A program made the translations under genes and the position numbers. The notes under the pieces are model-generated. The model did not search any database and was not told the DNA's origin. It worked only from the letters and a program-made list of their open reading frames with translations. This document shows, piece after piece, positions 18,763 to 27,282 of a DNA stretch of 64,000 bases. Every line of letters starts with the position of its first letter. The first letter of the stretch is position 1. The DNA lies in contig NZ_JAGPWC010000011.1 of NCBI RefSeq assembly GCF_018119405.1, positions 1 through 64,000 of the forward strand, read 5' to 3'. Origin of the DNA: Massilia sp. ST3 (GTDB taxonomy: Bacteria; Pseudomonadota; Gammaproteobacteria; Burkholderiales; Burkholderiaceae_D).

Positions 18763-19773
18763 ATGGAAACTCTACACATCAGCATTTACGTGCTGGGCAT
18801 GCTGGTGCTGCTGGCGCTGGTGTTCGACTTCATGAACGGCTTCCACGATTCGGCCAACGCCATCGCGACCGTCGTGTCGACCGGCGTCCTGAAGCCCCAG
18901 ACCGCCGTGGCCATGGCCGCCTTCTTCAACTTCATCGCGATCTTCGTGGTGAGCATGAAGGTGGCGCAGACGATCGGCAAGGGGACCATCGACCCGCACG
19001 TGGTCGACCACTACGTGATCTTCGGGGCCCTGGTCGGGGCCATCGTCTGGAACATCATCACCTGGTACTACGGCATTCCCTCCTCCTCGTCGCACGCGCT
19101 GATCGGCGGCCTGGTAGGCGCCGCGGTGGCCAAGTCGGGCACCGGCGCGCTGATCTCGGCAGGCCTGATCAAGACCGTCATGTTCATCGTGCTGGCGCCG
19201 CTGCTGGGCTTCGTGCTCGGTTCGGTCATCATGCTGATGGTGTCGTGGATCTTCGTGAAGTCCACCCCGCGCAAGGTCGACGTCTGGTTCCGCCGCCTGC
19301 AGCTGGCCTCGGCGGCCGGCTACTCGCTGGGCCACGGCGGCAACGACGCGCAGAAGACCATGGGCATCATCTGGATGCTCCTGATCGCGGCCGGCTACAC
19401 CAGCCCGACCGATGCGCTGCCGCCGACCTGGGTCATCATCTCGTGCTACGCGGCGATCAGCTTCGGTACGCTGTTCGGCGGCTGGCGCATCGTCAAGACC
19501 ATGGGCCAGAAGATCACCAAGCTCAAGCCCGTCGGCGGCTTCTGCGCGGAGACCGGCGGCGCCATGACCCTCCTGATGGCGAGCTTCTGGGGCATCCCGG
19601 TCTCGACCACCCACACCATCACCGGCGCGATCGTCGGCGTGGGCGCCTCGCAAAAGGCCTCGGCCGTGCGCTGGGGCGTGGCCGGCAACATCGTCTGGGC
19701 CTGGATCTTCACCATCCCGGCGTCGGCCTTCATGGCGGCGGTGGCCTGGTGGATCGGCACCCACATCATGTAA
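18763..19773 (+). CDS. pit: Inorganic phosphate transporter, PiT family
   Basis: Low-affinity phosphate/metal symporter in the inner membrane. 336 residues with about ten hydrophobic segments. The two inverted PiT signature regions are visible: DFMNGFHDSANAIATVVSTG near the N-terminus and SLGHGGNDAQKTMGII in the second half. The shorter bacterial form lacks the large central loop of PitA. Co-transcribed with the DUF47 gene and ended by a terminator that has itself been hit by an insertion element. Confidence 0.95.
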   Translation: METLHISIYVLGMLVLLALVFDFMNGFHDSANAIATVVSTGVLKPQTAVAMAAFFNFIAIFVVSMKVAQTIGKGTIDPHVVDHYVIFGALVGAIVWNIITWYYGIPSSSSHALIGGLVGAAVAKSGTGALISAGLIKTVMFIVLAPLLGFVLGSVIMLMVSWIFVKSTPRKVDVWFRRLQLASAAGYSLGHGGNDAQKTMGIIWMLLIAAGYTSPTDALPPTWVIISCYAAISFGTLFGGWRIVKTMGQKITKLKPVGGFCAETGGAMTLLMASFWGIPVSTTHTITGAIVGVGASQKASAVRWGVAGNIVWAWIFTIPASAFMAAVAWWIGTHIM

Positions 19774-19791
19774 TGCCTGCCTGAATGGCGC

Positions 19792-19826
19792 AAAAAAAAG
19801 CGGAGCTAAGGCTCCGCTTTTTTTTT
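19792..19826 (+). terminator. Rho-independent terminator after pit
   Basis: Stem GCGGAGC / GCTCCGC (19800-19806, 19811-19817) with a TAAG loop, A8 before and T9 after, so it may work in both directions. The T-run is the target of the adjacent insertion element; a second T8 lies beyond the element at 20709-20716. Confidence 0.92.
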
Positions 19827-20708
19827 GCGCTGTCACCGCTGCGTGTGGAATTTGAACTGTCGGGTTCCATCGCAGTCCAACCGTGATCTCACGGACCAGC
19901 GGAGCGGCGATGGAAAAGCAGCGCTTTGCCAGATGGCTGAGGCAAGTTTCCGTACTAACCAGGCGCCAGCGTCTCCAGCTGATGGACGGCTTGCGGCCAG
20001 CCGTCGGGATGGACCGGGTGTGCGAGGCGATTGCGGGAGCGGACCCAGATCCCTGCTGTCCATTATGTCAGGCGCGGCGCTCCTACCGGCACGGTCACAG
20101 CCGGGGGCTGCAGCGCTACCGTTGCCGCGCCTGCGGCAAGACCTTCACGGCCTTGAGCGGCACACCCTTGTCCCGACTGCGCCACCGCGCCAAGTGGCTC
20201 GACTGCCTCGGTAAGATGCTCGACGCTAAAAGCGTACGGGCAAGCGCCAAGGCGGTCGAGGTCCACCGCAACACCAGCTTCCGCTGGCGCCACCGCTTTC
20301 TCGCACTCGCCAAGCATGACCGTCCGCAGCGGCTGGCAGGCATTGCCGAAGCCGACGAGCTGTTCCTGCTGGAATCGCAGAAGGGATCGCGCAAGCTCGA
20401 CCGGCCGGCGCGGCGCCGGGGTGGCGTCGCCTCGACCCGCGGCATCTCGCGCGAGCACGTGTGCGTGCTGGTCGCCCGCGACCGCACCGGCGGCACCCAC
20501 GATTTTATTACCGGACGTGGCGCCTTCACCAAGGATCAATTGCACCTGCATCTGCTCCCTGTGCTCGACCCCGATGTCCTGCTGGTGACCGATGGCCACC
20601 CGGCTTACCTGGGCTGGCAATGGGCGCTGGATGGAGCCCGCATCGCCACGCCGGAGCAGTTCTTGCGCACGGCGATTGGCGTCTTCAACACGTAACGGGC
20701 ACAGCGCC
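19826..20708 (+). mobile_element. Remnant insertion sequence of IS1595 type, inserted in the pit terminator
   Basis: About 883 bp. Imperfect terminal inverted repeats (15 of 19 positions match) at 19827-19845 (GCGCTGTCACCGCTGCGTG) and 20689-20707 (CACGTAACGGGCACAGCGC). Each end is flanked by T8, consistent with the 8-bp target duplication known for IS1595 elements, although a homopolymer target makes the exact boundary uncertain by one base. The single gene inside is internally deleted, so the element is probably immobile unless helped in trans. Confidence 0.7.
19910..20695 (+). pseudogene. IS1595-family transposase, internally deleted
   Basis: 261-codon frame starting at an ATG preceded by GGAG. 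An N-terminal zinc ribbon (CPLC, then CRACGKTF) and a helix-turn-helix region are followed by the first catalytic aspartate region (AEADELFLLES) and LLVTDGHPAY. From there it jumps straight to LGWQWALDGARIATPEQFL, which in full-length relatives is the C-terminal end. As I recall, family members have about 55-60 residues in between, including the HVQNVNxYHS segment with the third catalytic residue. The deletion is in frame. It probably cannot transpose. Codon use is similar to the host. Confidence 0.8.
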
Positions 20709-20719
20709 TTTTTTTTGCG

Positions 20720-20827
20720 CGTAGGGTTGGCAGCTTCGCCGCCGACGCGTTCAACCGTCATCTGAACTGCGTATCGGCTTTGACGCTGCTGCCTGAACGC
20801 GTCGGCAGGAAATCTGCCGACCCTACG
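20720..20827. repeat. CGTAGGGT-type extragenic palindrome, copy 1
   Basis: Two 35-nt arms, 20720-20754 (CGTAGGGTTGGCAG, then ACGCGTTCAA) and 20793-20827, are imperfect reverse complements of each other. A related copy lies at 48116-48227. These look like a lineage-specific repetitive palindrome. The spacer 20708-20972 before pulA otherwise shows only AT-rich DNA that may hold the pulA promoter. Confidence 0.78.
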
Positions 20828-20972
20828 ATCGTGTTGTCGTTCGCATACACACTCCATTTACATTTTTGCTAACGCTAGTAGTAATATTACACAGTAGCCG
20901 CTGGCCACCGCTGCCGCCGGTACCAAAGCCTCACAATGAAGGCAGCGCAAACAAAAACAAACAGGAGACACA

Positions 20973-23900
20973 ATGTCGAACGGACGTAGTTTCACTTCAC
21001 GGCTGCGCGTACTCGCGGCCGTGCTCGCCGCAGGAGGACTATTAAGCGCCTGCGGCGGCGGCGCAGAGCCGGGCACAGCCGGCATGTCGGCCAACCGCAG
21101 CCTGAGCGCCACCACGGCGGTCGCGGCCGCCGAGGCCGTGGCGCCGGGCAGCATCCGCATCCACTTCCGCCGGGTCCAGGGCGACACCGCCCAGTGGGGC
21201 GTGTATTCCTGGGACGGCCCGCAGAACCCGAGTTCGGCCTGGATCACCGACCGCTTCATGTTCACCAAGACCGACGGCTTCGGCGGCTACGTCGACATCC
21301 CGCTGGCTGCAGGCAAGAGCGCGCTCTGGTTCCTGGTCACGGACGGCAACGGCACCAAGAACTGCGGCGCCGACCAGGGCGCCACCCTGAATGCCGACGT
21401 CTACACGAAGGGGCAGGAGATCTGGCTGCTGGAAGGCGACTGCACCATCTACAGCAGCGCCCCGGCGATCAGCCTGGGCAACCTGTCGAACGCCAGCGCC
21501 CACTGGCTGTCGGCGCGCCACCTGGCCTGGCCGGGCGTGCCCGCCGCCGGCAGCTACCGCCTGTACTACGCGAGGGAAGGGGGCCTGGGTTCGAGCACCG
21601 AGGGCGTGACCGGCGCCGACGGCAGTTTCGCGCTCCTGCCGTCGAATCTGCCGCACGTCCTGCGCCAGAAATTCCCGCACCTGGCCGGCGCGACCGGCCT
21701 CGAGCTGTCGACCTCCGACGCTGCCCAGGCTGCCGGCTTGGCCAGCGCCCAGTTCGCGATCGCCCAGTTCGGCGGGGACGGCCGCCTGGTGCAGGTGACC
21801 TCGCTGCAGAACGCCGGCATGCTCGACGAGGTCTTCGCGGCCAAGGCCGTCAACGCCCAGCTGGGCGTTTCCTTCGACCGCGCCGGCGTGCCGACCTTCC
21901 GCGTGTGGGCGCCGACCGCGCGCTCGGTGGCCCTCGATATCTATCCGGACGCCAGCTCGCCCGCGGCCACCCAGGTTCCGATGGCGCGCGACGCCGCCAG
22001 CGGCGTGTGGACCTATACCGCTCCGAGCGCGGCCTGGACCAACCGCGCCTGGTACACCTACACCGTCAAGGTGCTGTCGCGCTGGGCGAACAACACGGTG
22101 GTCACCAATACGGTGACCGACCCGTATTCGGTCAGCCTGAACGCCAACGGCCGCCGCAGCTTCGTCGCCGATCTCGATAGCCGCGCGCTCAAGCCGGCCG
22201 GCTGGGACGACCAGCGCAGCCCCAGACTCGAGCACCCGGCCGACATCTCGCTGTACGAGCTGCACGTGCGCGACTTCAGCGCCGGCGACGAGACCGTACC
22301 GAGCGCCCACCGCGGCAAGTACCTGGCCTTCGCCGACCGCGACTCGAACGGCATGCGCCACCTGAAATCGCTGCAGAAGGCGGGCCTGAGCCACGTGCAC
22401 CTGCTGCCGGTGTTCGACATCGCCAGCGTCGACGAAACCGGCTGCACGACGCCTTCCATCCCCAACGCGGCCCCGGATTCCGAAAGCCAGCAGGCGGCGG
22501 TGGACGCGGTGCGCGACAGCGACTGCTTCAACTGGGGCTACGACCCGGTCCACTACAACGCGCCGGACGGCAGCTATGCGACCAACGCCAACGACGGCGC
22601 CACCCGCGTGCGCGAGTTCCGTTCGATGGTGCAGTCCCTGCACGAAACCGGGCTGCGCGTGACCATGGACGTGGTGTTCAACCACACCAGCGGATCGCAG
22701 CAGGGACCGACCTCGGTGCTGGACAAGATCGTCCCGGCCTATTACTACCGCCTGAACAACAACGGCGCCATCCTGAACGACAGCTGCTGCGCCGACACCG
22801 CGGCCGAGAACGCGATGATGGGCAAGCTGATGATCGACTCGGTGGCGCTGTGGGCGAAGCACTACCAGGTCGACAGCTTCCGCTTCGACATCATGGGCTT
22901 CGCGCCGCTCGACCTGATGAAGCGCCTGCAGGTGGAAGTGAACCGCGCCGCCGGCCGCGAGATCTACCTCTACGGCGAAGCCTGGAACTTCGGCACGGTG
23001 GGCAACGACGCGCGCTTCGTGCAGGCGCGCCAGGCCAACATGTTCGGCAGCGGCATCGGCTCCTTCAACGACCGCCTGCGCGACACGGTGCGTGGCGGCG
23101 GCTGCTGCGACGGCGGCGCCAACCTGGTGAGCCAGCAGGGCTTCATCAACGGCGTGTGGTACGACCCGAACGGGCAGGCCAGCCAGTCGAAGGACGATGC
23201 GTTGCGCCTGGCCGACCTGGTGCGCGTGGGCCTGTCCGGCACCTTGCGCGACTACCGTTTCGTCGACCGTTTCGGTTCGCTGCGCAGCAATGCCCAGATC
23301 GACTACTTCGGCCAGCAGGCCGGCTTCGCGGCCGCGCCGGCAGAGACCATCAACTACATCGAGGCGCACGATAACCAGACCCTGTTCGACATCAACGCCT
23401 TGCGCCTGCCGCAGCAGACCAGCGTGGCCGACCGTGTGCGGGTGCAGAACCTGGGCGCGGCCATCGTGCTGCTGTCGCAGGGCGTGCCCTTCATCCACGC
23501 GGGCCAGGAGATCCTGCGCTCCAAGTCGCTCGACCGCGACAGCTACAACGCGGGCGACTGGTTCAACCGCCTGGACTACAGCTACGCGTCGAACAACTTC
23601 GGCGTCGGCTTGCCGATGGCCGGGGTCAACCGCGACAACTGGTGGGTGATGCAGCCGGTGCTGGCCAATCCCCTCATCAAGCCGGACAGCCGCGCGATCC
23701 AGTCGGCCAAGGCGGTGTTCGAGGAATTCCTGGCGATCCGCAAGGACAGCAGCCTGTTCCGCCTGCGCAGCGCCCAGGACGTGAGCGAGCGCCTGCGCTT
23801 CTTCAACACCGGCCCGGACCAGCAGCCCGGCCTGGTAGTGATGCGCATCGACGGCGAGCAGCCTTACCGCTACCGCGACGCACAGTACCGCAGCGTGGTG

Positions 23901-24083
23901 GTGCTGTTTAACGTCGACAAGGCGGCCAAGACCATCGCCATTCCCGAGCTGAAGGGGCGCAAGCTGTCGCTGCACAAGCTGCAGCGCAAGTCGGATGACG
24001 CGGTGGTGCGGGCTTCGTCCTACGAGCCGGCCAATGGCAGCTTCATGATTCCGGCGCGTACCGCGGCGGTCTTCGTGGAGTAA
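20973..24083 (+). CDS. pulA: Lipoprotein pullulanase-type alpha-1,6-glucosidase (GH13)
   Basis: Hydrolyses alpha-1,6 branches of pullulan, starch or glycogen fragments at the cell surface or in the periplasm. 1036 residues. Lipoprotein signal with lipobox LLSAC at about residues 22-26. Then a CBM41-like starch-binding domain (IRIHFRRVQGDTAQWGVYSW), a second N-terminal domain, a CBM48-like domain (VSFDRAGVPTFRVWAPTARS), and a GH13 barrel. The pullulanase motif FNWGYDP is at 519-525. The catalytic nucleophile is Asp639 (FRFDIMG), the acid/base Glu669 (LYGEAWN), and the stabiliser Asp800 (EAHDNQ). No other starch genes are nearby. A CAGGAGAC Shine-Dalgarno precedes the ATG. Confidence 0.94.
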   Translation: MSNGRSFTSRLRVLAAVLAAGGLLSACGGGAEPGTAGMSANRSLSATTAVAAAEAVAPGSIRIHFRRVQGDTAQWGVYSWDGPQNPSSAWITDRFMFTKTDGFGGYVDIPLAAGKSALWFLVTDGNGTKNCGADQGATLNADVYTKGQEIWLLEGDCTIYSSAPAISLGNLSNASAHWLSARHLAWPGVPAAGSYRLYYAREGGLGSSTEGVTGADGSFALLPSNLPHVLRQKFPHLAGATGLELSTSDAAQAAGLASAQFAIAQFGGDGRLVQVTSLQNAGMLDEVFAAKAVNAQLGVSFDRAGVPTFRVWAPTARSVALDIYPDASSPAATQVPMARDAASGVWTYTAPSAAWTNRAWYTYTVKVLSRWANNTVVTNTVTDPYSVSLNANGRRSFVADLDSRALKPAGWDDQRSPRLEHPADISLYELHVRDFSAGDETVPSAHRGKYLAFADRDSNGMRHLKSLQKAGLSHVHLLPVFDIASVDETGCTTPSIPNAAPDSESQQAAVDAVRDSDCFNWGYDPVHYNAPDGSYATNANDGATRVREFRSMVQSLHETGLRVTMDVVFNHTSGSQQGPTSVLDKIVPAYYYRLNNNGAILNDSCCADTAAENAMMGKLMIDSVALWAKHYQVDSFRFDIMGFAPLDLMKRLQVEVNRAAGREIYLYGEAWNFGTVGNDARFVQARQANMFGSGIGSFNDRLRDTVRGGGCCDGGANLVSQQGFINGVWYDPNGQASQSKDDALRLADLVRVGLSGTLRDYRFVDRFGSLRSNAQIDYFGQQAGFAAAPAETINYIEAHDNQTLFDINALRLPQQTSVADRVRVQNLGAAIVLLSQGVPFIHAGQEILRSKSLDRDSYNAGDWFNRLDYSYASNNFGVGLPMAGVNRDNWWVMQPVLANPLIKPDSRAIQSAKAVFEEFLAIRKDSSLFRLRSAQDVSERLRFFNTGPDQQPGLVVMRIDGEQPYRYRDAQYRSVVVLFNVDKAAKTIAIPELKGRKLSLHKLQRKSDDAVVRASSYEPANGSFMIPARTAAVFVE

Positions 24084-24096
24084 GGGGGTAAAGCAA

Positions 24097-24129
24097 AAGG
24101 GCCGTGAACGCGCTGCGTTCACGGCCCTT
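24097..24129 (-). terminator. Long hairpin terminator between pulA and the first small lipoprotein
   Basis: 14-bp perfect stem (24097-24110 and 24116-24129; AAGGGCCGTGAACG) with a 5-nt loop. The T-tract (CTTTTGCTTT) is on the minus-strand side, so it mainly serves the leftward lipoprotein gene, but it also lies at the end of pulA. A related hairpin follows the paralogous lipoprotein at 24560-24594. Confidence 0.85.
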
Positions 24130-24148
24130 GCCGGCATGCGCCCGCGGA

Positions 24149-24388
24149 TTACATCCGCGCGTTCGGATCGAGCACGGAGCCGCTCTGGCGCACCATGTTC
24201 TCCAGGTCTTCGCCGCTGGTGACCTTGGTGCGGTCGGTGCGCTTCGGATCCTTCTTGGAGAAGAGCGTGCCGGTCGGGACGTAGCGGTCCTCGTAGGCGA
24301 CCTTCTCGCCGGGCTTGGATTCGGTGGGGGTGGCGGCGCAGCCGGCGAGCAGCGCCAGCGAGCCAAGGGCCATCAGGATGGTCTTCAT
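24149..24388 (-). CDS. Small lipoprotein, tandem paralog A
   Basis: 79-residue lipoprotein of unknown function. The ATG at 24388 gives a lipoprotein signal (MKTILMALGSLALLAGC, lipobox LLAGC), so the longer frame to 24436 is rejected. The mature part has the motifs YEDRYVPTGTLFSKKDPKRTD and a C-terminal NMVRQSGSVLDPNARM (each under 20 residues in order). It is paralogous over its whole length to the next gene. No enzyme motif is seen. Confidence 0.82.
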   Translation of the reverse strand: MKTILMALGSLALLAGCAATPTESKPGEKVAYEDRYVPTGTLFSKKDPKRTDRTKVTSGEDLENMVRQSGSVLDPNARM

Positions 24389-24559
24389 TGTGAGCTCCGG
24401 GTTAAATGTATGTATGTTGCGCGCATTCTCGTTCAACTGATGCGAACAACGCCTGTCATTCTAATGCGGCGAAGTGCAGTCCGGTGTCACCAATTGTCGC
24501 TTTTCGGACGGGCATATCGCGGACCTTGCTCTTCCCGCTCCGATGAAGACGGCGCCAAA

Positions 24560-24594
24560 GAAAAAGGGCCGTGAACGCAGCGCGTCTCCGGCCC
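24560..24594 (-). terminator. Hairpin terminator of small lipoprotein B
   Basis: Outer stem GGGCCG / CGGCCC (24566-24571, 24589-24594) with an imperfect inner GAACGC / GCGTCT stem, and AAGAAAAA on the left giving a T-tract on the minus strand. It is a diverged copy of the terminator at 24097-24129. Confidence 0.72.
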
Positions 24595-24615
24595 TCGCAC
24601 CATGGCCTGTGCAGC

Positions 24616-24855
24616 CTACATCTTGGCGCCCGGGTTGATGACCCCGCCACCGTTGCGGACCATTTCCTCCAGTTCGCCACCGTTGGTGATTCGGGTGCGG
24701 TCGGTGCGTTTCGGATCCTTGTTCGAGAACAGGGTGCCGGTCGGGACGTAGCGCTCCTCGTAGGCCACTTTCTTGCCGGGCTGCTTGTCGACAGCGGTGG
24801 AGGCGCAGCCTGCCAGCAGCATGCAGGCGCCAACGAGCATCATTGTGATTTTCAT
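24616..24855 (-). CDS. Small lipoprotein, tandem paralog B
   Basis: 79-residue paralog of the neighbour 467 bp away: signal MKITMMLVGACMLLAGC, then YEERYVPTGTLFSNKDPKRTD and a C-terminal MVRNGGGVINPGAKM. Upstream sequences of the two genes also match in part (CCGGGTTAAATGTATGTATG against CCGGTTAAATGAATGTATGC), as do the terminators, so the whole gene unit was duplicated. Function unknown; small lipoproteins of this size are often envelope-stress or structural proteins. Confidence 0.82.
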   Translation of the reverse strand: MKITMMLVGACMLLAGCASTAVDKQPGKKVAYEERYVPTGTLFSNKDPKRTDRTRITNGGELEEMVRNGGGVINPGAKM

Positions 24856-24903
24856 TGAGATTTAACTCCGGTTAAATGAATGTATGCTGCCTGCATCTTC
24901 CCG

Positions 24904-27282
24904 TCATCTGATGCACACGGCGCGTACCATTTTAATATCAGTCAAACCGGAAAGTACCTTCTCGATGCCGTCCATTTTCAGGGTCCGCATCCCGTCTTCG
25001 AGCGCCGCGGACAGCAGCGCGGCCACGCGCGCGTGTTCGACGATCAGGCGCTTGAGGGCGTCGGTACCCAGCATCAGCTCGTGCAGGCCCACGCGGCCCC
25101 GGTAGCCCTTGGTGCAGGCCTCGCAGCCGGCCGCGCGGTAGAGGGTGAAGCGGCCATCGGGGTCGGCGTGGCGGGCGCGCCATCCGGCCAATATGCCGGC
25201 ACGCGCCGCTTCCGGGTCCTCGAGGAAACCTGTTGTATTTGACAGGTCCTCGCAGTACTCGGATAGCAAATCGGCGATTTCGTCCTCTCCCGGATGGTAG
25301 GGCTGGCGGCAGGCCGTGCACAGGCGCCGGGCCAGGCGCTGGGCCAGCACGCCGAGCAGGGCGTCGGCGAAGTTGAACGGGTCCATGCCCATGTCCATCA
25401 GACGCACGATCGATTCGGGTGCGCTGTTGGTATGCAGGGTGGCCAGCACCAGGTGGCCGGTGAGCGAGGCCTCGATCGCGGTGCCGACCGTCTCGCGGTC
25501 GCGCATCTCGCCGACCATGATCACGTCCGGGTCGGCGCGCAGGAAGGCGCGCATCACGGTGGCGAAGTCCAGGCCCGCCTTGCGGTTCACCTGCACCTGG
25601 CGCAGGCCCTTCTGGGTGATCTCGACCGGATCTTCCGCGGTCCAGATCTTGGTCTCGGGCGTGTTCAGGTGGGCCAGGATCGAGTGCAGGGTGGTGGTCT
25701 TGCCCGAGCCGGTCGGGCCGCACACGAAAAACAGGCCGTAGGGCTTCTCGATGGCCGGGCGCAGGCGCTCCAGGTTGGCCGGCAGGATGCCCAGCTGTTC
25801 GAGCGGGATCGGTTCGCCCGCCTGCAGGATGCGCATCACCACGTCCTCGACCCCGCCGCTGGACGGGATGGTGGCCACGCGCAGCTCGATGTCGAGCGGG
25901 CCGTACTTGCGGAACTTGATCTTGCCGTCCTGCGGCTTGCGGCGCTCGGAGATATCGAGGTCGCACATGATCTTGACGCGCGCCACCAGGGCGTTGCGGT
26001 AGCTCGACGGGATCTCGATATAGGGCACCAGCACGCCGTCCTTGCGGAAGCGGATGCCGGTCTTGCCCTTGCCGGGCTGGGGCTCGATGTGGATGTCCGA
26101 CACGCCCTGGCGGTAGGCGTCCACGATCACTTTGTTGAGCAGCTTGACCAGCTCGTTCTCGACCGCTTCCGAGACCTCCGAGGGGCCTTCGCCGTCCTCG
26201 TCGTCTTCCAGGCCCGAGAGCAGCTCGCCCACCGACTCGCCGCTGCTCGGGCCGGCGCCGAAGAACTGGTCGGCGGTCTGGCGGAACTCCTGGCGGGTGG
26301 TGACGCGCCAGCTGACCTTGGCCTTGGGAAAGAGCTGGGACACGATGCGCGAGGCGCCGGTGCGCTCGGGGTCGAGCGCCAGCACCACCAGGCCGTCGCG
26401 CCCGTCCTCCAGCGGCAGCCAGCCGTTCTCCTCGACGTACTGGGGCTTGATGTTGCGCAGCAGCTCGACCGGCTTGAGCCGGTCGGCGCGGAAGGGCTCG
26501 TAGGGCACGCCGTAGAAGCCCGCCAGCGCCGCGCCGATGGCGGGGCGGCGCACGCGCAGCTGTTCGGTCAGCACATCCTCGATGTCGAGGTCGCGGTCGC
26601 GCGCGTTGCGGCTGGCCTGCTCCAGCTCGGCGGCGGACAGGACCGCCTCCTGCACCAGGACGTCGTACTTGCCCCGGAGCGGCTGGGGCTTGATGCGCTT
26701 GTCGAGCGCCACCGCCAGGGTTTCGCACAGGCGGCGCACGCCGTCCAGGTAGAGCGCGGGGAAGGGCCCGCCGTCGCGGTGGTTGATGAACTGGACCACG
26801 CCCAGCAGCTCGCCGCCGTTCGTCACCAGGGGCGCGGCCAGCATCTCGCGGGTGCGGTAGCCGGTGCGCTGGTCGACCCCGCGCTGGAAATGCAGTTCGG
26901 GCGACAGGCGGCGCAGCTCTTCCTCGTCGTAGACGTCGGCGATCGCCACCGTCTGGCGCGACAGGGCGGCGAAGCCGGCCACCGAGCTGGCGCCGATCGG
27001 CAGGCGCAGGTCGCGGAAGGACGTCAGGCCGGTCTTGACCTTGGAGACGATGGTCTCCTTGTCCGGCGCCACCGCGTACAGGGTGAAGCGGTCGCAGTGG
27101 AACAGGTCGCAGAAGTCCATGCCCAGGTCGAGCATGATCTCGTCCAGGTTGGCGGTGGCGTGGATCTTGGTGGTGATGCTCTGCAGTTTGGCCAGGAAGG
27201 CCAGGCGCCGCTCGGCGTCGCCGGCGCCGGCGCGGCGCTCGATTGCGGGATAGGAGCCGGGAGTGCCGCCGTCGTGGTTCAT
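24904..27282 (-). CDS. GAF-domain GspE/PilB-type secretion ATPase (orphan)
   Basis: Hexameric ATPase of the type II secretion / type IV pilus family, 792 residues. Domains in order: GAF at about 25-180 (phosphodiesterase-type motif RTGYRTREMLAAPL and LLGVVQFIN), an N-terminal GspE/MshE-like helical domain at about 205-360, then the ATPase. Walker A GPTGSGKTTTLHS at about 522, Walker B DVIMVGEMRD, His box TGHLVLATLHTNS, and a zinc tetracysteine (CTAC, later CEAC). The ATG at 27282 overlaps the stop of the upstream hydrolase by 4 nt. No pilin, secretin or GspF gene is nearby, so the machine it drives is unknown. The GAF domain suggests control by a small ligand, possibly a cyclic nucleotide. 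Confidence 0.88.
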   Translation of the reverse strand: MNHDGGTPGSYPAIERRAGAGDAERRLAFLAKLQSITTKIHATANLDEIMLDLGMDFCDLFHCDRFTLYAVAPDKETIVSKVKTGLTSFRDLRLPIGASSVAGFAALSRQTVAIADVYDEEELRRLSPELHFQRGVDQRTGYRTREMLAAPLVTNGGELLGVVQFINHRDGGPFPALYLDGVRRLCETLAVALDKRIKPQPLRGKYDVLVQEAVLSAAELEQASRNARDRDLDIEDVLTEQLRVRRPAIGAALAGFYGVPYEPFRADRLKPVELLRNIKPQYVEENGWLPLEDGRDGLVVLALDPERTGASRIVSQLFPKAKVSWRVTTRQEFRQTADQFFGAGPSSGESVGELLSGLEDDEDGEGPSEVSEAVENELVKLLNKVIVDAYRQGVSDIHIEPQPGKGKTGIRFRKDGVLVPYIEIPSSYRNALVARVKIMCDLDISERRKPQDGKIKFRKYGPLDIELRVATIPSSGGVEDVVMRILQAGEPIPLEQLGILPANLERLRPAIEKPYGLFFVCGPTGSGKTTTLHSILAHLNTPETKIWTAEDPVEITQKGLRQVQVNRKAGLDFATVMRAFLRADPDVIMVGEMRDRETVGTAIEASLTGHLVLATLHTNSAPESIVRLMDMGMDPFNFADALLGVLAQRLARRLCTACRQPYHPGEDEIADLLSEYCEDLSNTTGFLEDPEAARAGILAGWRARHADPDGRFTLYRAAGCEACTKGYRGRVGLHELMLGTDALKRLIVEHARVAALLSAALEDGMRTLKMDGIEKVLSGLTDIKMVRAVCIR

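Noticed and set aside
21042..24137. A 1031-codon minus-strand frame opposite pulA.
   Set aside because: Same reason: pulA on the + strand has all catalytic motifs, and the opposite frame has only Arg/His/Val-rich shadow sequence.
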